Origin: Haemophilus parainfluenzae
Lineage (GTDB): Bacteria; Pseudomonadota; Gammaproteobacteria; Enterobacterales; Pasteurellaceae
DNA length: 64,000 bases
Direction: 5' to 3'
Assembly (NCBI RefSeq): GCF_014931395.1
Contig: NZ_CP063120.1
Span: 665,501-729,500, forward strand
In this document: one piece after another, positions 51,823 to 61,039 of the stretch
How the letters are laid out: every line of letters starts with the position of its first letter
Numbering within the stretch: the first letter of the stretch is position 1
Position numbers and translations under genes: made by a program
The notes under the pieces: generated by a model
What the model was told of the DNA's origin: nothing
Database searches by the model: none
The model's input: the letters and a program-made list of their open reading frames with translations, nothing else

Positions 51823-52632
51823 TTACAGTAGATTTAATTTGGTAAGCAATTCCATAATATTTTCTCCTAATACTAGATTTGTGATTGTCTTTGATGGACT
51901 TAGATATTCTATCATTTGTCGATAGAGAAAGGGGTCACCATATGGTGCATCAGAACTAAATAAGCATCTTTCAGGCAATTCTAATAATGCCATTTTTGTT
52001 GCTATAGATGTAAATTGTGCTGATAAATCTAAATATATATTAGGTACTGTTTTTGCTAATTCAATTAATTCCATCCAATTAGTACCGCCTAAATGACCAA
52101 AAATGATTGGCACTGTAGGGAATTTTTTACATAAATCTACAAGTGAAAATATCATTTCTTTTGTTACTGGTAGAAATGTATGTATCCAGAGGGGATATAT
52201 TCTATTGGAGCATACTATTTTCATAATGTCCCCTATTTGTTGTATTTGAGCAATAGTACTAGGTGTAAATTCTCCAAGCCCCATTAAGTGATTTCTACAT
52301 ATTTGTTTGTCAATCCATAATTCTATATCGAATGATGTCATACCTAATGGTATATTTCCAAAACCTAGAAATCTATCAGGGTAATAATTCATTGCTGTGG
52401 TTAAATCTTTTATATTATTTTCATATAGTCTTTTCTTTTCTTTCGCATTTATATTTCCATTTAACACGGAATTTAGCATAGAAATTTGTTGTTTTAATTC
52501 CTGTAAAGAATGAGCCTGTTCGGGATGAGGAGTTGTAGTAAATAGAATAGCTTTATCAATTTTTGATTGATCCATCAACTCTATTTGATTTTCGGTTGGC
52601 AATATTAGGTGTTCGTGACTATCTATAACCAT
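51823..52632 (-). CDS. Amidohydrolase family 2 protein, probably acquired
   Basis: 269 residues. All usual metal ligands are present: HEH at 6-8, His in LWIHTF, His in FGHLGG and Asp in FSSDAPYGD. This TIM-barrel family includes aminocarboxymuconate decarboxylase-like enzymes and hydrolases; the substrate is unknown. It is markedly AT-rich and uses ATA and AGA codons that are rare in neighbouring genes, suggesting transfer, perhaps from a low-GC Firmicute. Divergent from an HxlR-type regulator that probably controls it. Confidence 0.8.
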   Translation of the reverse strand: MVIDSHEHLILPTENQIELMDQSKIDKAILFTTTPHPEQAHSLQELKQQISMLNSVLNGNINAKEKKRLYENNIKDLTTAMNYYPDRFLGFGNIPLGMTSFDIELWIDKQICRNHLMGLGEFTPSTIAQIQQIGDIMKIVCSNRIYPLWIHTFLPVTKEMIFSLVDLCKKFPTVPIIFGHLGGTNWMELIELAKTVPNIYLDLSAQFTSIATKMALLELPERCLFSSDAPYGDPFLYRQMIEYLSPSKTITNLVLGENIMELLTKLNLL

Positions 52633-52654
52633 TGTTATTCATCTCCTATTATTT

Positions 52655-52679
52655 TATTACTAAATATATTATAGTAATA
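52655..52679. promoter_or_regulatory. 25-bp dyad 1, probable HxlR operator
   Basis: TATTACTA, nine bases, TAGTAATA: perfect 8-bp half-sites. It lies 23 bp from the amidohydrolase start, over its expected promoter. Confidence 0.6.
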
Positions 52680-52721
52680 ACTGTACGCTTTATTATGATA
52701 TATAACAAGAAGGCACTTTCT

Positions 52722-52746
52722 CTATACTACGTATCCTTTAGTATAG
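52722..52746. promoter_or_regulatory. 25-bp dyad 2, probable HxlR operator
   Basis: CTATACTA, nine bases, TAGTATAG. Same architecture and same inner ACTA/TAGT as dyad 1, located 24 bp before the hxlR-type start. Confidence 0.6.
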
Positions 52747-52769
52747 TAGGTGTAAAAGAGGGTAGTATT

Positions 52770-53102
52770 TTGTCGAAAGTAGATTCTATTAATCAAGAAT
52801 GTCCTATGGAGATTGCTTTAAATCTGTTAAGCGGTAAGTGGAGGTTAAAAATACTGTATTATTTACTAAAGGGAGAGTCAATTCACTTTAATCAATTACA
52901 ACGATTATTAGGAGATATAACGACAAAAGTGTTGACGGCTCAATTACGTACACTAGAAGAAGCGGGTATTGTATCTAGAGTTGTATATGATGAATCGCCA
53001 ATTAGAGTTAAATATTCTATGACAGATACAGGTAAAACACTGATTCCACTTATGACCGAATTATGTAATTGGGGGAAGACATACAAAAAAAGCCGACTTT
53101 AA
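52770..53102 (+). CDS. HxlR-family winged-helix regulator
   Basis: 110 residues from a TTG start (MSKVDSINQECPMEIAL), chosen because GAGGG lies seven bases upstream and the length fits the family; longer in-frame starts would cover the operator-like dyad. HxlR signature: CPMEIALNLLSGKWRLKILYYLL with the nearby Cys, then FNQLQRLLGDITTKVLTAQLRTLEEAGIVSR (in parts). Such proteins are dimeric repressors or activators, often sensing electrophiles through the Cys. AT-rich, with ATA/AGA codons as in its divergent partner. Confidence 0.85.
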   Translation: MSKVDSINQECPMEIALNLLSGKWRLKILYYLLKGESIHFNQLQRLLGDITTKVLTAQLRTLEEAGIVSRVVYDESPIRVKYSMTDTGKTLIPLMTELCNWGKTYKKSRL

Positions 53103-53116
53103 TAGGCGGCTTTTAT
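53089..53116 (+). terminator. Terminator overlapping the regulator stop codon
   Basis: AAAGCCG and CGGCTTTT with an eleven-base loop; the TAA stop lies in the loop. Confidence 0.75.
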
Positions 53117-53173
53117 CATAATTATTAATTCTTGATATAATTTAGCATCTCAACTTTTATCTCTAGATTAAGA

Positions 53174-53812
53174 TTAGTGACCGCCACAACCACAGCCGCC
53201 ATGACCGTGTCCGTGATCATGATCGTGGTTATGACCACCGCCACAGCAACCGCCGTGTCCATGATCGTGATCATGGTGGTGATGACCGTGACCGCCGCAA
53301 CCACAACCGTGACCATCTTCGTCATCATGATGGTGGTGGTGATCATGTGCGCCATGTACGTGACCGTGAGCAATTTCTTCTAATGTTGCTTCACGAGTAC
53401 CAACAACTTCCACAGTGAAGTGTAATTCTTGACCCGCTAACATGTGGTTACCATCAACTACCACTTCATCGCCATCCACTTCAGTGATCACAACAGGAAC
53501 TGGGCCGATGTCTGTATCTGCTAAGAAACGCATACCAACCACCACTTCATCAACGCCTTGGAATACATCTTTTGGTACACGTTGAACCATGTTTTCATTG
53601 TATTCGCCGTAGCCTTCTTCAGGTTGAACACGCACTTCAAATTTGTCGCCAACTTCTTTACCTTCTAAGGCATTTTCAAGACCAATGATTAAGTTATTGT
53701 GGCCTTGTAAATATTCTAATGGTTGATTTGCTGGTGCTTCATCAACTAATACACCGTCTTGAGTACGTACTTGGTAAGCGATACTCACAACCGTATTTTT
53801 TGCTACTTTCAT
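53174..53812 (-). CDS. slyD: FKBP-type peptidyl-prolyl isomerase SlyD
   Basis: 212 residues from the ATG of MKVAKNTVVSIAYQV (AAGGAAAACACT before it). FKBP core 1-70 and 130-145 with the chaperone flap inserted at about 71-130. The tail 149-212 contains 25 His and 6 Cys, in alternating HGH/HDH runs and CGC/GCC pairs, a nickel and zinc store. SlyD helps fold proteins and supplies nickel to hydrogenase or urease maturation. Confidence 0.95.
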   Translation of the reverse strand: MKVAKNTVVSIAYQVRTQDGVLVDEAPANQPLEYLQGHNNLIIGLENALEGKEVGDKFEVRVQPEEGYGEYNENMVQRVPKDVFQGVDEVVVGMRFLADTDIGPVPVVITEVDGDEVVVDGNHMLAGQELHFTVEVVGTREATLEEIAHGHVHGAHDHHHHHDDEDGHGCGCGGHGHHHHDHDHGHGGCCGGGHNHDHDHGHGHGGCGCGGH

Positions 53813-53856
53813 AGTGTTTTCCTTATTAAAAAAATCGTCGTTCATTGTATAGAAAA

Positions 53857-54570
53857 TTATTCTTTAAGCAATGCAATTCGCGCATTCACACTGACTTTAA
53901 TTTTCTCTTTGCCACTTTGAGTGTAAGTTTCATCTTTTTCATCCGAGTAAGAGAAACTTTTTGCCATCATAGCCCCTGCGGCATAAGGGCGAAAATCATT
54001 CGCGGAATCATTGGCAGAAGACACGTCAAGGCTTTGTGTGTGATAACCTTTCATCTGCAAAGATTCTTGAATTAATAGGGCTTTATCTTTAACTTTTGCT
54101 AAAGCCTCTTTGGTTAATTCATTTTCTAAACTACTTAATTTCTCACGTGAAACAGAGGCACTTACGCGATCAATGGCTAATACGCCATCTAATTCATGTA
54201 CTAATGTTGATAATGCTTGAGAATCTTTACTTTCTAAGGTTAATTCTGCACGCGCAATCCAGCCTTGTTGTTTGCCTTTATTGTCATAGCGAATCCAGGT
54301 ATTGCGAGAATTATCTTTAATTTCAACCGCACTTTGTGCTTTTGCCAACTCAATGGCTTTATTCATTTTTTCCGCCATAGTTTTATTGAGTGCGGATAAA
54401 TCATTGCCTTCCGCTTGGTAAAAAAGGGACACTTGCAATAAATCTCGTTCTACCTCTCTTTCAGCTTCAACACTAAAGCTGACATCCGTTGACTGATGAA
54501 ATACGGGTTCTGTTGCAAAAGAAGCGATAGGCAAGGCAAGTAATGCTAAAGAAAGCGTTTTGAGTTTCAT
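53857..54570 (-). CDS. SIMPL-domain (DUF541) periplasmic protein
   Basis: 237 residues, signal peptide cut near residue 19. The SIMPL domain (about 30-235) starts VSFSVEAEREVERDLLQV and ends KIKVSVNARIAL. Family includes E. coli YggE, linked to oxidative stress tolerance. Leftward, upstream of slyD with a 44-bp gap. Confidence 0.88.
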   Translation of the reverse strand: MKLKTLSLALLALPIASFATEPVFHQSTDVSFSVEAEREVERDLLQVSLFYQAEGNDLSALNKTMAEKMNKAIELAKAQSAVEIKDNSRNTWIRYDNKGKQQGWIARAELTLESKDSQALSTLVHELDGVLAIDRVSASVSREKLSSLENELTKEALAKVKDKALLIQESLQMKGYHTQSLDVSSANDSANDFRPYAAGAMMAKSFSYSDEKDETYTQSGKEKIKVSVNARIALLKE

Positions 54571-54600
54571 TGTTTCATTCCTATTTGGGTAAGATAAAAA

Positions 54601-54628
54601 TTAAGGGCGGTTTAATACGCCCTTTGTT
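54601..54628 (-). terminator. Terminator after rraB
   Basis: AAGGGCG-N8-CGCCCTT with an A-rich left flank that yields U residues in the leftward transcript. Confidence 0.75.
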
Positions 54629-54632
54629 ATTA

Positions 54633-55061
54633 TTAATGTAAACGTTCGTTGTCGTCTTCGACATCTTCATCGTCAAAAAATTCGCCGTCATCGCCGTATT
54701 CATCGTCCTCTGCATTCGGATCTTCAAAATACGTGCCCCAGCCATCATAAATGCCTTTGTATTTTTCCACTAATGGTAAAATTTCTTTTTGTTGTGCATC
54801 GATAATTTCAGGTTTTAATTCTACTTCACTGATGATGTCAAAACAGAAAATGACCTTGCCATTTTCATCTTCAAATTCTTCCGCTTCTGACACTTCATAG
54901 CCTGCTTTGAAAGCATCCACAGCAATTTTTTCTAATGTATCAAAATCATAATGAGCGATGTGATGTTCGATAATATAAAGGGCATCCGGATCGCTGCCAT
55001 CATTTAATAAATCCGTAATGATTTCACGGGTTTCTTCTTGTAGTTCGTTAAAGTTCGTCAT
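54633..55061 (-). CDS. rraB: Ribonuclease E activity regulator RraB
   Basis: 142 residues with an acidic tail ([20 protein letters not shown]). The [20 protein letters not shown] block near 22-41 and the YDGWGTYFE motif identify RraB. It binds the C-terminal scaffold of RNase E and changes degradosome composition. Confidence 0.94.
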   Translation of the reverse strand: MTNFNELQEETREIITDLLNDGSDPDALYIIEHHIAHYDFDTLEKIAVDAFKAGYEVSEAEEFEDENGKVIFCFDIISEVELKPEIIDAQQKEILPLVEKYKGIYDGWGTYFEDPNAEDDEYGDDGEFFDDEDVEDDNERLH

Positions 55062-55266
55062 AAGGCATTCCTTTTGTCAGAAAAAGTGCGGTCATTGTAG
55101 GGGATAAAAATGAAAATGTCGCTAAAAATTTATGCTCATTTCAGTTTGCCTTGAGGGGGCGGAAAGGTTAAAATTCTGCGCGGATAAATTGTGCTTAACA
55201 TGCCCAGCTGATCACGCTATTTATTGCAGCGAAAAAGTTGGGCTTTCTTATTTTAGAACGAAAAAA

Positions 55267-56289
55267 ATGGTCAAACATCTCCCTTATTTCACCTTAAAAA
55301 CACCGCCAAAATCAACCGCACTTTTAAAGCAAGAGTTCGCTGATTTTATTGTTAAAGAAGATCTTGGCTATGAAATGTCAGGCGAAGGCGAATTTGTGGC
55401 GGTAAAAATTCGTAAAACGGATTGTAATACGTTGTTTGTGGGCGAAAAACTTGCCAAGTTTGCGGGTATTTCTGATCGAAATATGGGGTATGCAGGTTTG
55501 AAAGATCGTCATGGCATTACAGAGCAATGGTTTTGTTTGCAAATGCCGGGTAAGGAAACGCCAGATTTTAGTCAATTTCAATTGGAAGGTGTCGAGATTT
55601 TAGACGTTACTCGCCACAATCGTAAAATTCGTACCGGTAGTCTTCAAGGAAATACCTTCGAGATTTTATTGCGTGGTGCAAAAGAAAGTGATGAGTTAAA
55701 CGAACGCTTAAATTTTGTGGCGAAATACGGTTTCCCTAACTACTTCACTGAACAACGTTTTGGGCGTGATGGTCATAATCTGACTCAAGCGATTCGTTGG
55801 GCGAAAGGGGAGATTAAGGTCAAAGATCGTAAAAAACGCAGTTTTTATCTTTCAGCAGCTCGCAGCGAAATTTTTAATTTAGTTGTAGCAGAACGAATTG
55901 AACAAAATGTGGCAGATCAGGTTCTAAGAGACGATATTGTGCAATTAAACGGATCGCACAGTTGGTTCAAGGCTGATGAAAATGAAGATTTAGTGGTCTT
56001 ACAGCAACGTTTGAACGAACAAGATATTTTGCTCACTGCGCCTTTAATTGGCGAACAAAATTTATCCGCAAGTGCGGTCGAAAATCAAGTGGTTTTGGAA
56101 CATCAGGTTTTTCAAGAATTAATGAAACAAGAAAGAATGAAAGCCGCTCGCCGTCCTTTATTAATGCAGGCAAAAGATTTTCATTGGACGTTTGTTGAAG
56201 AAGGATTGAAGCTCTCATTTTATTTGCCTGCGGGGAGCTATGCCACTGCATTGGTGCGAGAGTTAGTGAATATAAAGGAAGAAGAATAA
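55267..56289 (+). CDS. truD: tRNA pseudouridine(13) synthase TruD
   Basis: 340 residues from the ATG of [10 protein letters not shown], the family length; the open frame continues 45 codons upstream but without conservation or a ribosome site. Catalytic Asp80 in YAGLKDRHG, then [14 protein letters not shown]. The ribosome site for the chosen ATG is weak. The stop overlaps the surE start by one base. Confidence 0.94.
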   Translation: MVKHLPYFTLKTPPKSTALLKQEFADFIVKEDLGYEMSGEGEFVAVKIRKTDCNTLFVGEKLAKFAGISDRNMGYAGLKDRHGITEQWFCLQMPGKETPDFSQFQLEGVEILDVTRHNRKIRTGSLQGNTFEILLRGAKESDELNERLNFVAKYGFPNYFTEQRFGRDGHNLTQAIRWAKGEIKVKDRKKRSFYLSAARSEIFNLVVAERIEQNVADQVLRDDIVQLNGSHSWFKADENEDLVVLQQRLNEQDILLTAPLIGEQNLSASAVENQVVLEHQVFQELMKQERMKAARRPLLMQAKDFHWTFVEEGLKLSFYLPAGSYATALVRELVNIKEEE

Positions 56290-57029
56290 TGCGAATTTTA
56301 GTCAGCAATGATGACGGTTTTCACGCCGAAGGGATTCAAGTTTTAGCAAAAGAATTACGCAAAATTGCCGATGTGGTGATCGTTGCACCCGATCGTAATC
56401 GTAGCGCAGCATCAAGCTCATTAACGCTTGTTGAGCCGCTTCGTCCGCGTCATTTAGACAGTGGTGATTATTGCGTGAATGGCACACCGGCTGATTGTGT
56501 GCATTTGGCATTGAACGGTTTTTTATCTGGACAAGTGGATCTTGTGGTATCGGGTATTAATGCAGGTTGTAACATGGGTGATGATACGATTTATTCAGGT
56601 ACTTTGGCTGCAGCATTGGAAGGCCGACATTTAGGGTTGCCAGCTATTGCGGTATCTTTAGATGGCCGTTTGCATTATGAAACAGCGGCTCGCGTGGTGT
56701 GTGATTTGATTCCGAAATTACATCCTCAATTATTGAATAAACGCGAAGTGATCAATATCAATGTGCCAGATTTGCCTTACGAAGAGCTTAAAGGCATCAA
56801 AGTCTGTCATTTAGGTTATCGCTCATCCGCTGCAGAAGTGATTAAACAAGAAGATCCTCGTGGCGAAAATATTTATTGGATTGGCCCGTCAGGCTTGCCA
56901 GAATATGATGGTGAAGGTACAGATTTCCATGCGGTAAAAAATGGTTATGTTGCCATTACGCCAATTCAAGCGGATCTTACTGCTCATCAGTCAATTGCTG
57001 CTTTACAAGATTGGCTGGAAAGTGAATAA
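56289..57029 (+). CDS. surE: 5'/3'-nucleotidase SurE
   Basis: 246 residues. [10 protein letters not shown] with D8/D9 metal ligands, [12 protein letters not shown] near 37-48 and [18 protein letters not shown] near 89-106. Stationary-phase survival nucleotidase/exopolyphosphatase. Coupled to truD by a one-base overlap. Confidence 0.96.
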   Translation: MRILVSNDDGFHAEGIQVLAKELRKIADVVIVAPDRNRSAASSSLTLVEPLRPRHLDSGDYCVNGTPADCVHLALNGFLSGQVDLVVSGINAGCNMGDDTIYSGTLAAALEGRHLGLPAIAVSLDGRLHYETAARVVCDLIPKLHPQLLNKREVININVPDLPYEELKGIKVCHLGYRSSAAEVIKQEDPRGENIYWIGPSGLPEYDGEGTDFHAVKNGYVAITPIQADLTAHQSIAALQDWLESE

Positions 57030-57080
57030 TGTGCCGTTTTGAAACGAATTTTCCCTATTGAAGCAATAAAGGATAAGTGA

Positions 57081-57656
57081 ATGAATATTTTTGGTGCGAT
57101 GTATGATAAAACAATGCAATGGTCAAAACATCGCTTTGCCGTGTTTTGGTTATCCTTTGTGAGTTTTATTGAGGCCATTTTTTTCCCTGTTCCACCGGAT
57201 GTGATGTTGATTCCGATGTCAATGTCAAAACCGAAAAGTGCATTTCGTTTTGCACTTTATACTACGATTGCTTCGGTTGTCGGTGGAATGATTGGTTATG
57301 CTATTGGTTACTATGCCTTTGATTGGGTTCAAGGTTATATTCAACAATGGGGCTACCAAGCTGCTTGGGAACAGGCCATGGCGTGGTTTAAAGAATGGGG
57401 CGTGTTAGTGGTCTTTGTTGCCGGTTTTAGTCCTATTCCTTATAAAGTTTTCACGATTTGTGCCGGTGTGATGCAAATGGCGTTTATTCCATTTGTGATT
57501 ACCGCATTTGTATCGCGTTTTGCTCGTTTCATTTTAGTCGCAAAACTGGCCGCATGGGGCGGAGAGAAATTCGCCGCGAAATTACGTAAATCTATTGAAA
57601 TCATTGGTTGGAGTGTGGTCGCTCTGGCTGTGATTGCTTATCTTATTTTAAAATAA
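57081..57656 (+). CDS. yqaA: YqaA-family (DedA-like) membrane protein
   Basis: 191 residues with about four to five membrane helices. FIEAIFFPVPPDVMLIPM and the later AGFSPIPYKVFTICAGV form the paired re-entrant motifs of VTT/DedA proteins, which move lipids or affect membrane potential. Located between surE and nlpD, an order I recall from H. influenzae. Confidence 0.9.
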   Translation: MNIFGAMYDKTMQWSKHRFAVFWLSFVSFIEAIFFPVPPDVMLIPMSMSKPKSAFRFALYTTIASVVGGMIGYAIGYYAFDWVQGYIQQWGYQAAWEQAMAWFKEWGVLVVFVAGFSPIPYKVFTICAGVMQMAFIPFVITAFVSRFARFILVAKLAAWGGEKFAAKLRKSIEIIGWSVVALAVIAYLILK

Positions 57657-57672
57657 CAGGATGACCTTTTTT

Positions 57673-57861
57673 ATGAATAAATTACTCTTAATTATCTCGA
57701 GTGCATTGCTGATTTCAGCTTGTGCAGGAGAACCACAAAAACAAGATCCCGACGCATTACCTAATGGTATTATGCAACCCGTAGAAGGAACGGGAGCGGT
57801 TGCCGGTGGTAGCTTTATGCCGGAAATTGAAAAGAATTCGATGCCAAATCAAATGAAATAA
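57673..57861 (+). CDS. Small lipoprotein resembling the head of NlpD
   Basis: 62 residues from the ATG of MNKLLLIISS; the lipobox ISAC gives Cys17. After the lipid anchor it has GIMQPVEGTGAVAGG, MPEIEKNSMPNQM, which parallels [14 protein letters not shown] and [13 protein letters not shown] in the NlpD encoded 23 bp downstream. No other domain. It therefore looks like a stand-alone copy of the NlpD lipid-anchor segment, in the same transcript. Confidence 0.8.
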   Translation: MNKLLLIISSALLISACAGEPQKQDPDALPNGIMQPVEGTGAVAGGSFMPEIEKNSMPNQMK

Positions 57862-57884
57862 ATTTAATGTTAAAGGAAGAATAA

Positions 57885-59120
57885 ATGAAAAAATCGTTTT
57901 TATTGCTCCCTGTGAGTATCGCTATTTTAACAGCTTGTAGTTCAAATAGCCCTGCGCCAATTGAAAATGTAGATGGCACACTTTCTCCGGGCGTAATGCA
58001 GCCTGTTGATAATAATTCGAGCGGTACATGGCAGCCAGAAATCCAACAAAATACCATGCCAAGTACAATGGGCAATAGCGTGCCAACGGGCACTCAAACA
58101 CCACAACCAAGTTTTCAACCAACTTATCAACCGGTTCAACAACCTGCTGCAGCACAGCCTAAACCAACGCCAGCTCCAGCACCGGTTCAACCACAGACTA
58201 AAACCGTAACCAAAACGGTTTCAGATTGCACCAGCTCTGGCGCAATCAACGTGCCGCGTAATCCAAATACCAATGCGCCGGATTACAGCCAAATTCAAAA
58301 AGGTTCATACAAAGGAAATACCTATAAAGTAAACAAAGGCGATACCATGTTCCTAATCGCTTACTTGACCGGTATGGACGTGAAAGATTTAGCGAGCATG
58401 AACAATATGAAAGAGCCTTATAGCTTAAGTGTGGGCCAAACGTTAAAAATTTCAAATTGTTCAACTAAAACGGTTACCACGACTGTACCAGTGAAAACGA
58501 CGGCACCAACTGCACCAACAGCTCCAGCTGAACCAGAAGTGACTTATACACCAGGTGCGAATGGTACGCAAATTGGCTCTGATGGTACGGTAATTGGTCC
58601 AATTAAAGCTGGTGTCGCAACTGGTGGTACATCAACCCCAGCGTTTACCAACAATACACCGAGTACGCCAGTGACAACGACGACAACACAAGTGGAAACC
58701 ACAAACAATACACCAGTTAATGCGAACGTTGTGGCACCAGTGGCATCGAATGTGGCATGGCAATGGCCAACCCAAGGCAATGTGATCCAAGGCTTCTCTA
58801 ATACCGATGGAGGTAACAAAGGGATCGATATCAGCGGTTCTCGCGGACAAGCGGTTAAAGCTGCCGCGAGCGGTCGTGTTGTGTATGCGGGTAACGCATT
58901 ACGTGGCTACGGTAACTTAATCATCATCAAACATAATGATGATTTCTTAAGTGCTTATGCACACAACGACAAGATCCTTGTGAGCGATCAACAAGAAGTG
59001 AAAGCGGGTCAAGAGATTGCGAAAATGGGTAGCACTGGAACCAATGCTGTGAAACTTCACTTTGAGATCCGTTATAAAGGTAAATCTGTCGATCCAGTTA
59101 GATACTTACCGAGAAGATAA
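57885..59120 (+). CDS. nlpD: Murein hydrolase activator NlpD (LppB)
   Basis: 411 residues. Lipobox LTAC (Cys18), a Gln/Pro/Thr-rich linker, LysM (about 143-190), a second Thr/Pro-rich linker (about 195-280), and a LytM/M23 domain (about 290-408). The zinc site is degenerate: the usual HxxxD is NKGID, so it cannot be an active endopeptidase; AYAHN and LHFEIR remain. This fits its role as activator of the amidase AmiC at the septum, partner process to FtsEX. Confidence 0.94.
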   Translation: MKKSFLLLPVSIAILTACSSNSPAPIENVDGTLSPGVMQPVDNNSSGTWQPEIQQNTMPSTMGNSVPTGTQTPQPSFQPTYQPVQQPAAAQPKPTPAPAPVQPQTKTVTKTVSDCTSSGAINVPRNPNTNAPDYSQIQKGSYKGNTYKVNKGDTMFLIAYLTGMDVKDLASMNNMKEPYSLSVGQTLKISNCSTKTVTTTVPVKTTAPTAPTAPAEPEVTYTPGANGTQIGSDGTVIGPIKAGVATGGTSTPAFTNNTPSTPVTTTTTQVETTNNTPVNANVVAPVASNVAWQWPTQGNVIQGFSNTDGGNKGIDISGSRGQAVKAAASGRVVYAGNALRGYGNLIIIKHNDDFLSAYAHNDKILVSDQQEVKAGQEIAKMGSTGTNAVKLHFEIRYKGKSVDPVRYLPRR

Positions 59121-59130
59121 TCTTTTCTCA

Positions 59131-59166
59131 GAAAAAAGTGCGGTTAAAAATGACCGCACTTTTTGT
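59131..59166 (+). terminator. Uptake-word terminator after nlpD
   Basis: AAAAAGTGCGGT and ACCGCACTTTTT with an eight-base loop. Confidence 0.88.
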
Positions 59167-59215
59167 TATACTCTCACCAATTTTTTCTCAATGCTTAGAA
59201 TCTAAGGTTAATTCA

Positions 59216-60931
59216 ATGCGTACAAGTCAATATTTATTCTCAACATTAAAAGAAACTCCGGCTGAAGCGGCCATTGTAAGCCATCAATTAATGCTTCGTG
59301 CGGGGATGATTCGCCCTCTTGCTTCAGGTCTTTATAACTGGATGCCAACAGGCTGGCGTGTGCTCCGTAAAGTAGAAAAAATCATTCGTGAAGAAATGGA
59401 TAAAAGCGGTGCACTTGAAATCAAAATGCCAGTCGTGCAACCAGCAGAATTATGGGAAGAATCAGGTCGTTGGGAACAATATGGTCCAGAATTACTTCGT
59501 TTTGAGGATCGCGGAAACCGTAACTTTGTATTAGGTCCAACACATGAAGAAGTGATTACGGATTTAGTTCGTCGCGAAGTGTCATCATACAAGCAACTTC
59601 CGATCAATTTATACCAAATTCAGACCAAATTCCGTGATGAAGTGCGTCCTCGTTTCGGTGTCATGCGTTCACGTGAATTTATCATGAAAGATGCGTATTC
59701 TTTCCATGCGGATCATGCGAGCTTACAACAAACTTATGATGTGATGTACCAGACTTATAGCAATATTTTCAATCGCTTAGGTTTAGATTTCCGTGCCGTA
59801 CAAGCGGATACCGGTTCTATCGGTGGTAGTGCATCACATGAATTCCAAGTGTTAGCAAACAGCGGTGAAGATGATGTGATTTTCTCTACGGAATCTGATT
59901 ACGCTGCAAACATTGAATTAGCGGAAGCGGTGGCAATTGGTGAGCGCGCCGCACCAACGAAAGCGATGGAATTAGTTGATACGCCAAATGCAAAAACAAT
60001 TGCAGAGTTGGTGGAACAATTCAATTTGCCAATTGAGAAAACGGTTAAAACCTTGATTGTAAAAGGTGCAAGCGAAGATCAACCGTTAGTGGCATTAGTG
60101 ATTCGTGGTGACCATGAATTAAATGAAATTAAAGCAGAAAAATTACCAGAAGTGGCTTCACCATTTGAGTTTGCGGATGAAGCTGTTATCAAAGCTAAAA
60201 TTGGTGCGGGTGTCGGTTCATTAGGCCCTGTTAATCTCAATATTCCTGTGATTGTTGACCGTTCAGTGGCATTAGTGTCTGATTTCAGTGCGGGGGCAAA
60301 CATTGATGGTAAACATTACTTCAATATCAACTGGGAGCGTGATGTAGCGTTACCAAAAGTGGCGGATATTCGTAACGTAGTTGAAGGTGACCCAAGCCCA
60401 GATGGTAAAGGTACCTTATTGATTAAACGTGGTATCGAAGTAGGCCACATTTTCCAATTAGGTAAAAAATACTCAGAAGCGATGAATGCGACTGTTCAAG
60501 GTGAAGATGGTCGTCCAATGGTCGTAACCATGGGATGTTACGGTATTGGTGTAACGCGTGTGGTCGCGGCAGCGATTGAACAGCATTTTGACGAGCGCGG
60601 TATTGTATGGCCAACAGATGAAATTGCGCCATTCACCGTAGCTGTCGTGCCAATGAATATGCACAAATCTGAAAGCGTTAAACAATATGCGGAAGAATTG
60701 TACCGCACTTTACAAGCACAAGGCGTTGAAGTGATCTTTGATGACCGCAAAGAACGCCCAGGTGTGATGTTTGCGGACATGGAACTTATCGGTGTCCCAC
60801 ACATGGTGGTGATTGGTGAGAAAAATCTCGCAAACGGCGAAATCGAATACAAAAATCGCCGCACCGGTGAAAAACAAATGATTGCAAAAGATCAGTTGTT
60901 AGATTTCTTGAAAGGGCAAATTAAAGCTTAG
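59216..60931 (+). CDS. proS: Prolyl-tRNA synthetase
   Basis: 571 residues from the ATG of [15 protein letters not shown], after AAGG; the frame opens upstream through the terminator but this is not coding. Class II motifs: motif 2 around [18 protein letters not shown], motif 3 [13 protein letters not shown]. The editing insert (INS) lies between, about 225-400, so it is the long bacterial form. Confidence 0.97.
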   Translation: MRTSQYLFSTLKETPAEAAIVSHQLMLRAGMIRPLASGLYNWMPTGWRVLRKVEKIIREEMDKSGALEIKMPVVQPAELWEESGRWEQYGPELLRFEDRGNRNFVLGPTHEEVITDLVRREVSSYKQLPINLYQIQTKFRDEVRPRFGVMRSREFIMKDAYSFHADHASLQQTYDVMYQTYSNIFNRLGLDFRAVQADTGSIGGSASHEFQVLANSGEDDVIFSTESDYAANIELAEAVAIGERAAPTKAMELVDTPNAKTIAELVEQFNLPIEKTVKTLIVKGASEDQPLVALVIRGDHELNEIKAEKLPEVASPFEFADEAVIKAKIGAGVGSLGPVNLNIPVIVDRSVALVSDFSAGANIDGKHYFNINWERDVALPKVADIRNVVEGDPSPDGKGTLLIKRGIEVGHIFQLGKKYSEAMNATVQGEDGRPMVVTMGCYGIGVTRVVAAAIEQHFDERGIVWPTDEIAPFTVAVVPMNMHKSESVKQYAEELYRTLQAQGVEVIFDDRKERPGVMFADMELIGVPHMVVIGEKNLANGEIEYKNRRTGEKQMIAKDQLLDFLKGQIKA

Positions 60932-60998
60932 CCAAAAGTTAAAATTCATGGCATAGCTTTAATGGCTATGCCAAGGATGTATTTAATTTATAATAAAC

Positions 60999-61035
60999 AA
61001 AACGGTTGTTGAGTTTGTCTCAGCAACCGTTTTTT
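60999..61035. terminator. Bidirectional terminator between proS and slam
   Basis: AAAACGGTTGTTGAG-TTTGT-CTCAGCAACCGTTTT then TT; a 15-pair stem with A and T flanks. Confidence 0.9.
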
Positions 61036-61039
61036 GTGG

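Noticed and set aside
53125..53373. A frame rich in Val, Thr and Ile within the slyD tail
   Set aside because: It arises by reading the His/Gly/Asp repeats of the SlyD tail out of frame.
55132..55266. A 45-residue N-terminal extension of TruD
   Set aside because: The catalytic Asp falls at position 80 only from the ATG at 55267, the family length, and the extension covers an uncoupled leader.
57942..58464. Several overlapping frames antisense to or out of phase with nlpD
   Set aside because: They come from the low-complexity Gln/Pro/Thr linker; LysM and LytM domains are clear in the nlpD frame.
59138..59215. A 26-residue N-terminal extension of ProS
   Set aside because: It would be encoded by the nlpD terminator and promoter region; the ATG at 59216 has a ribosome site and starts the conserved sequence.
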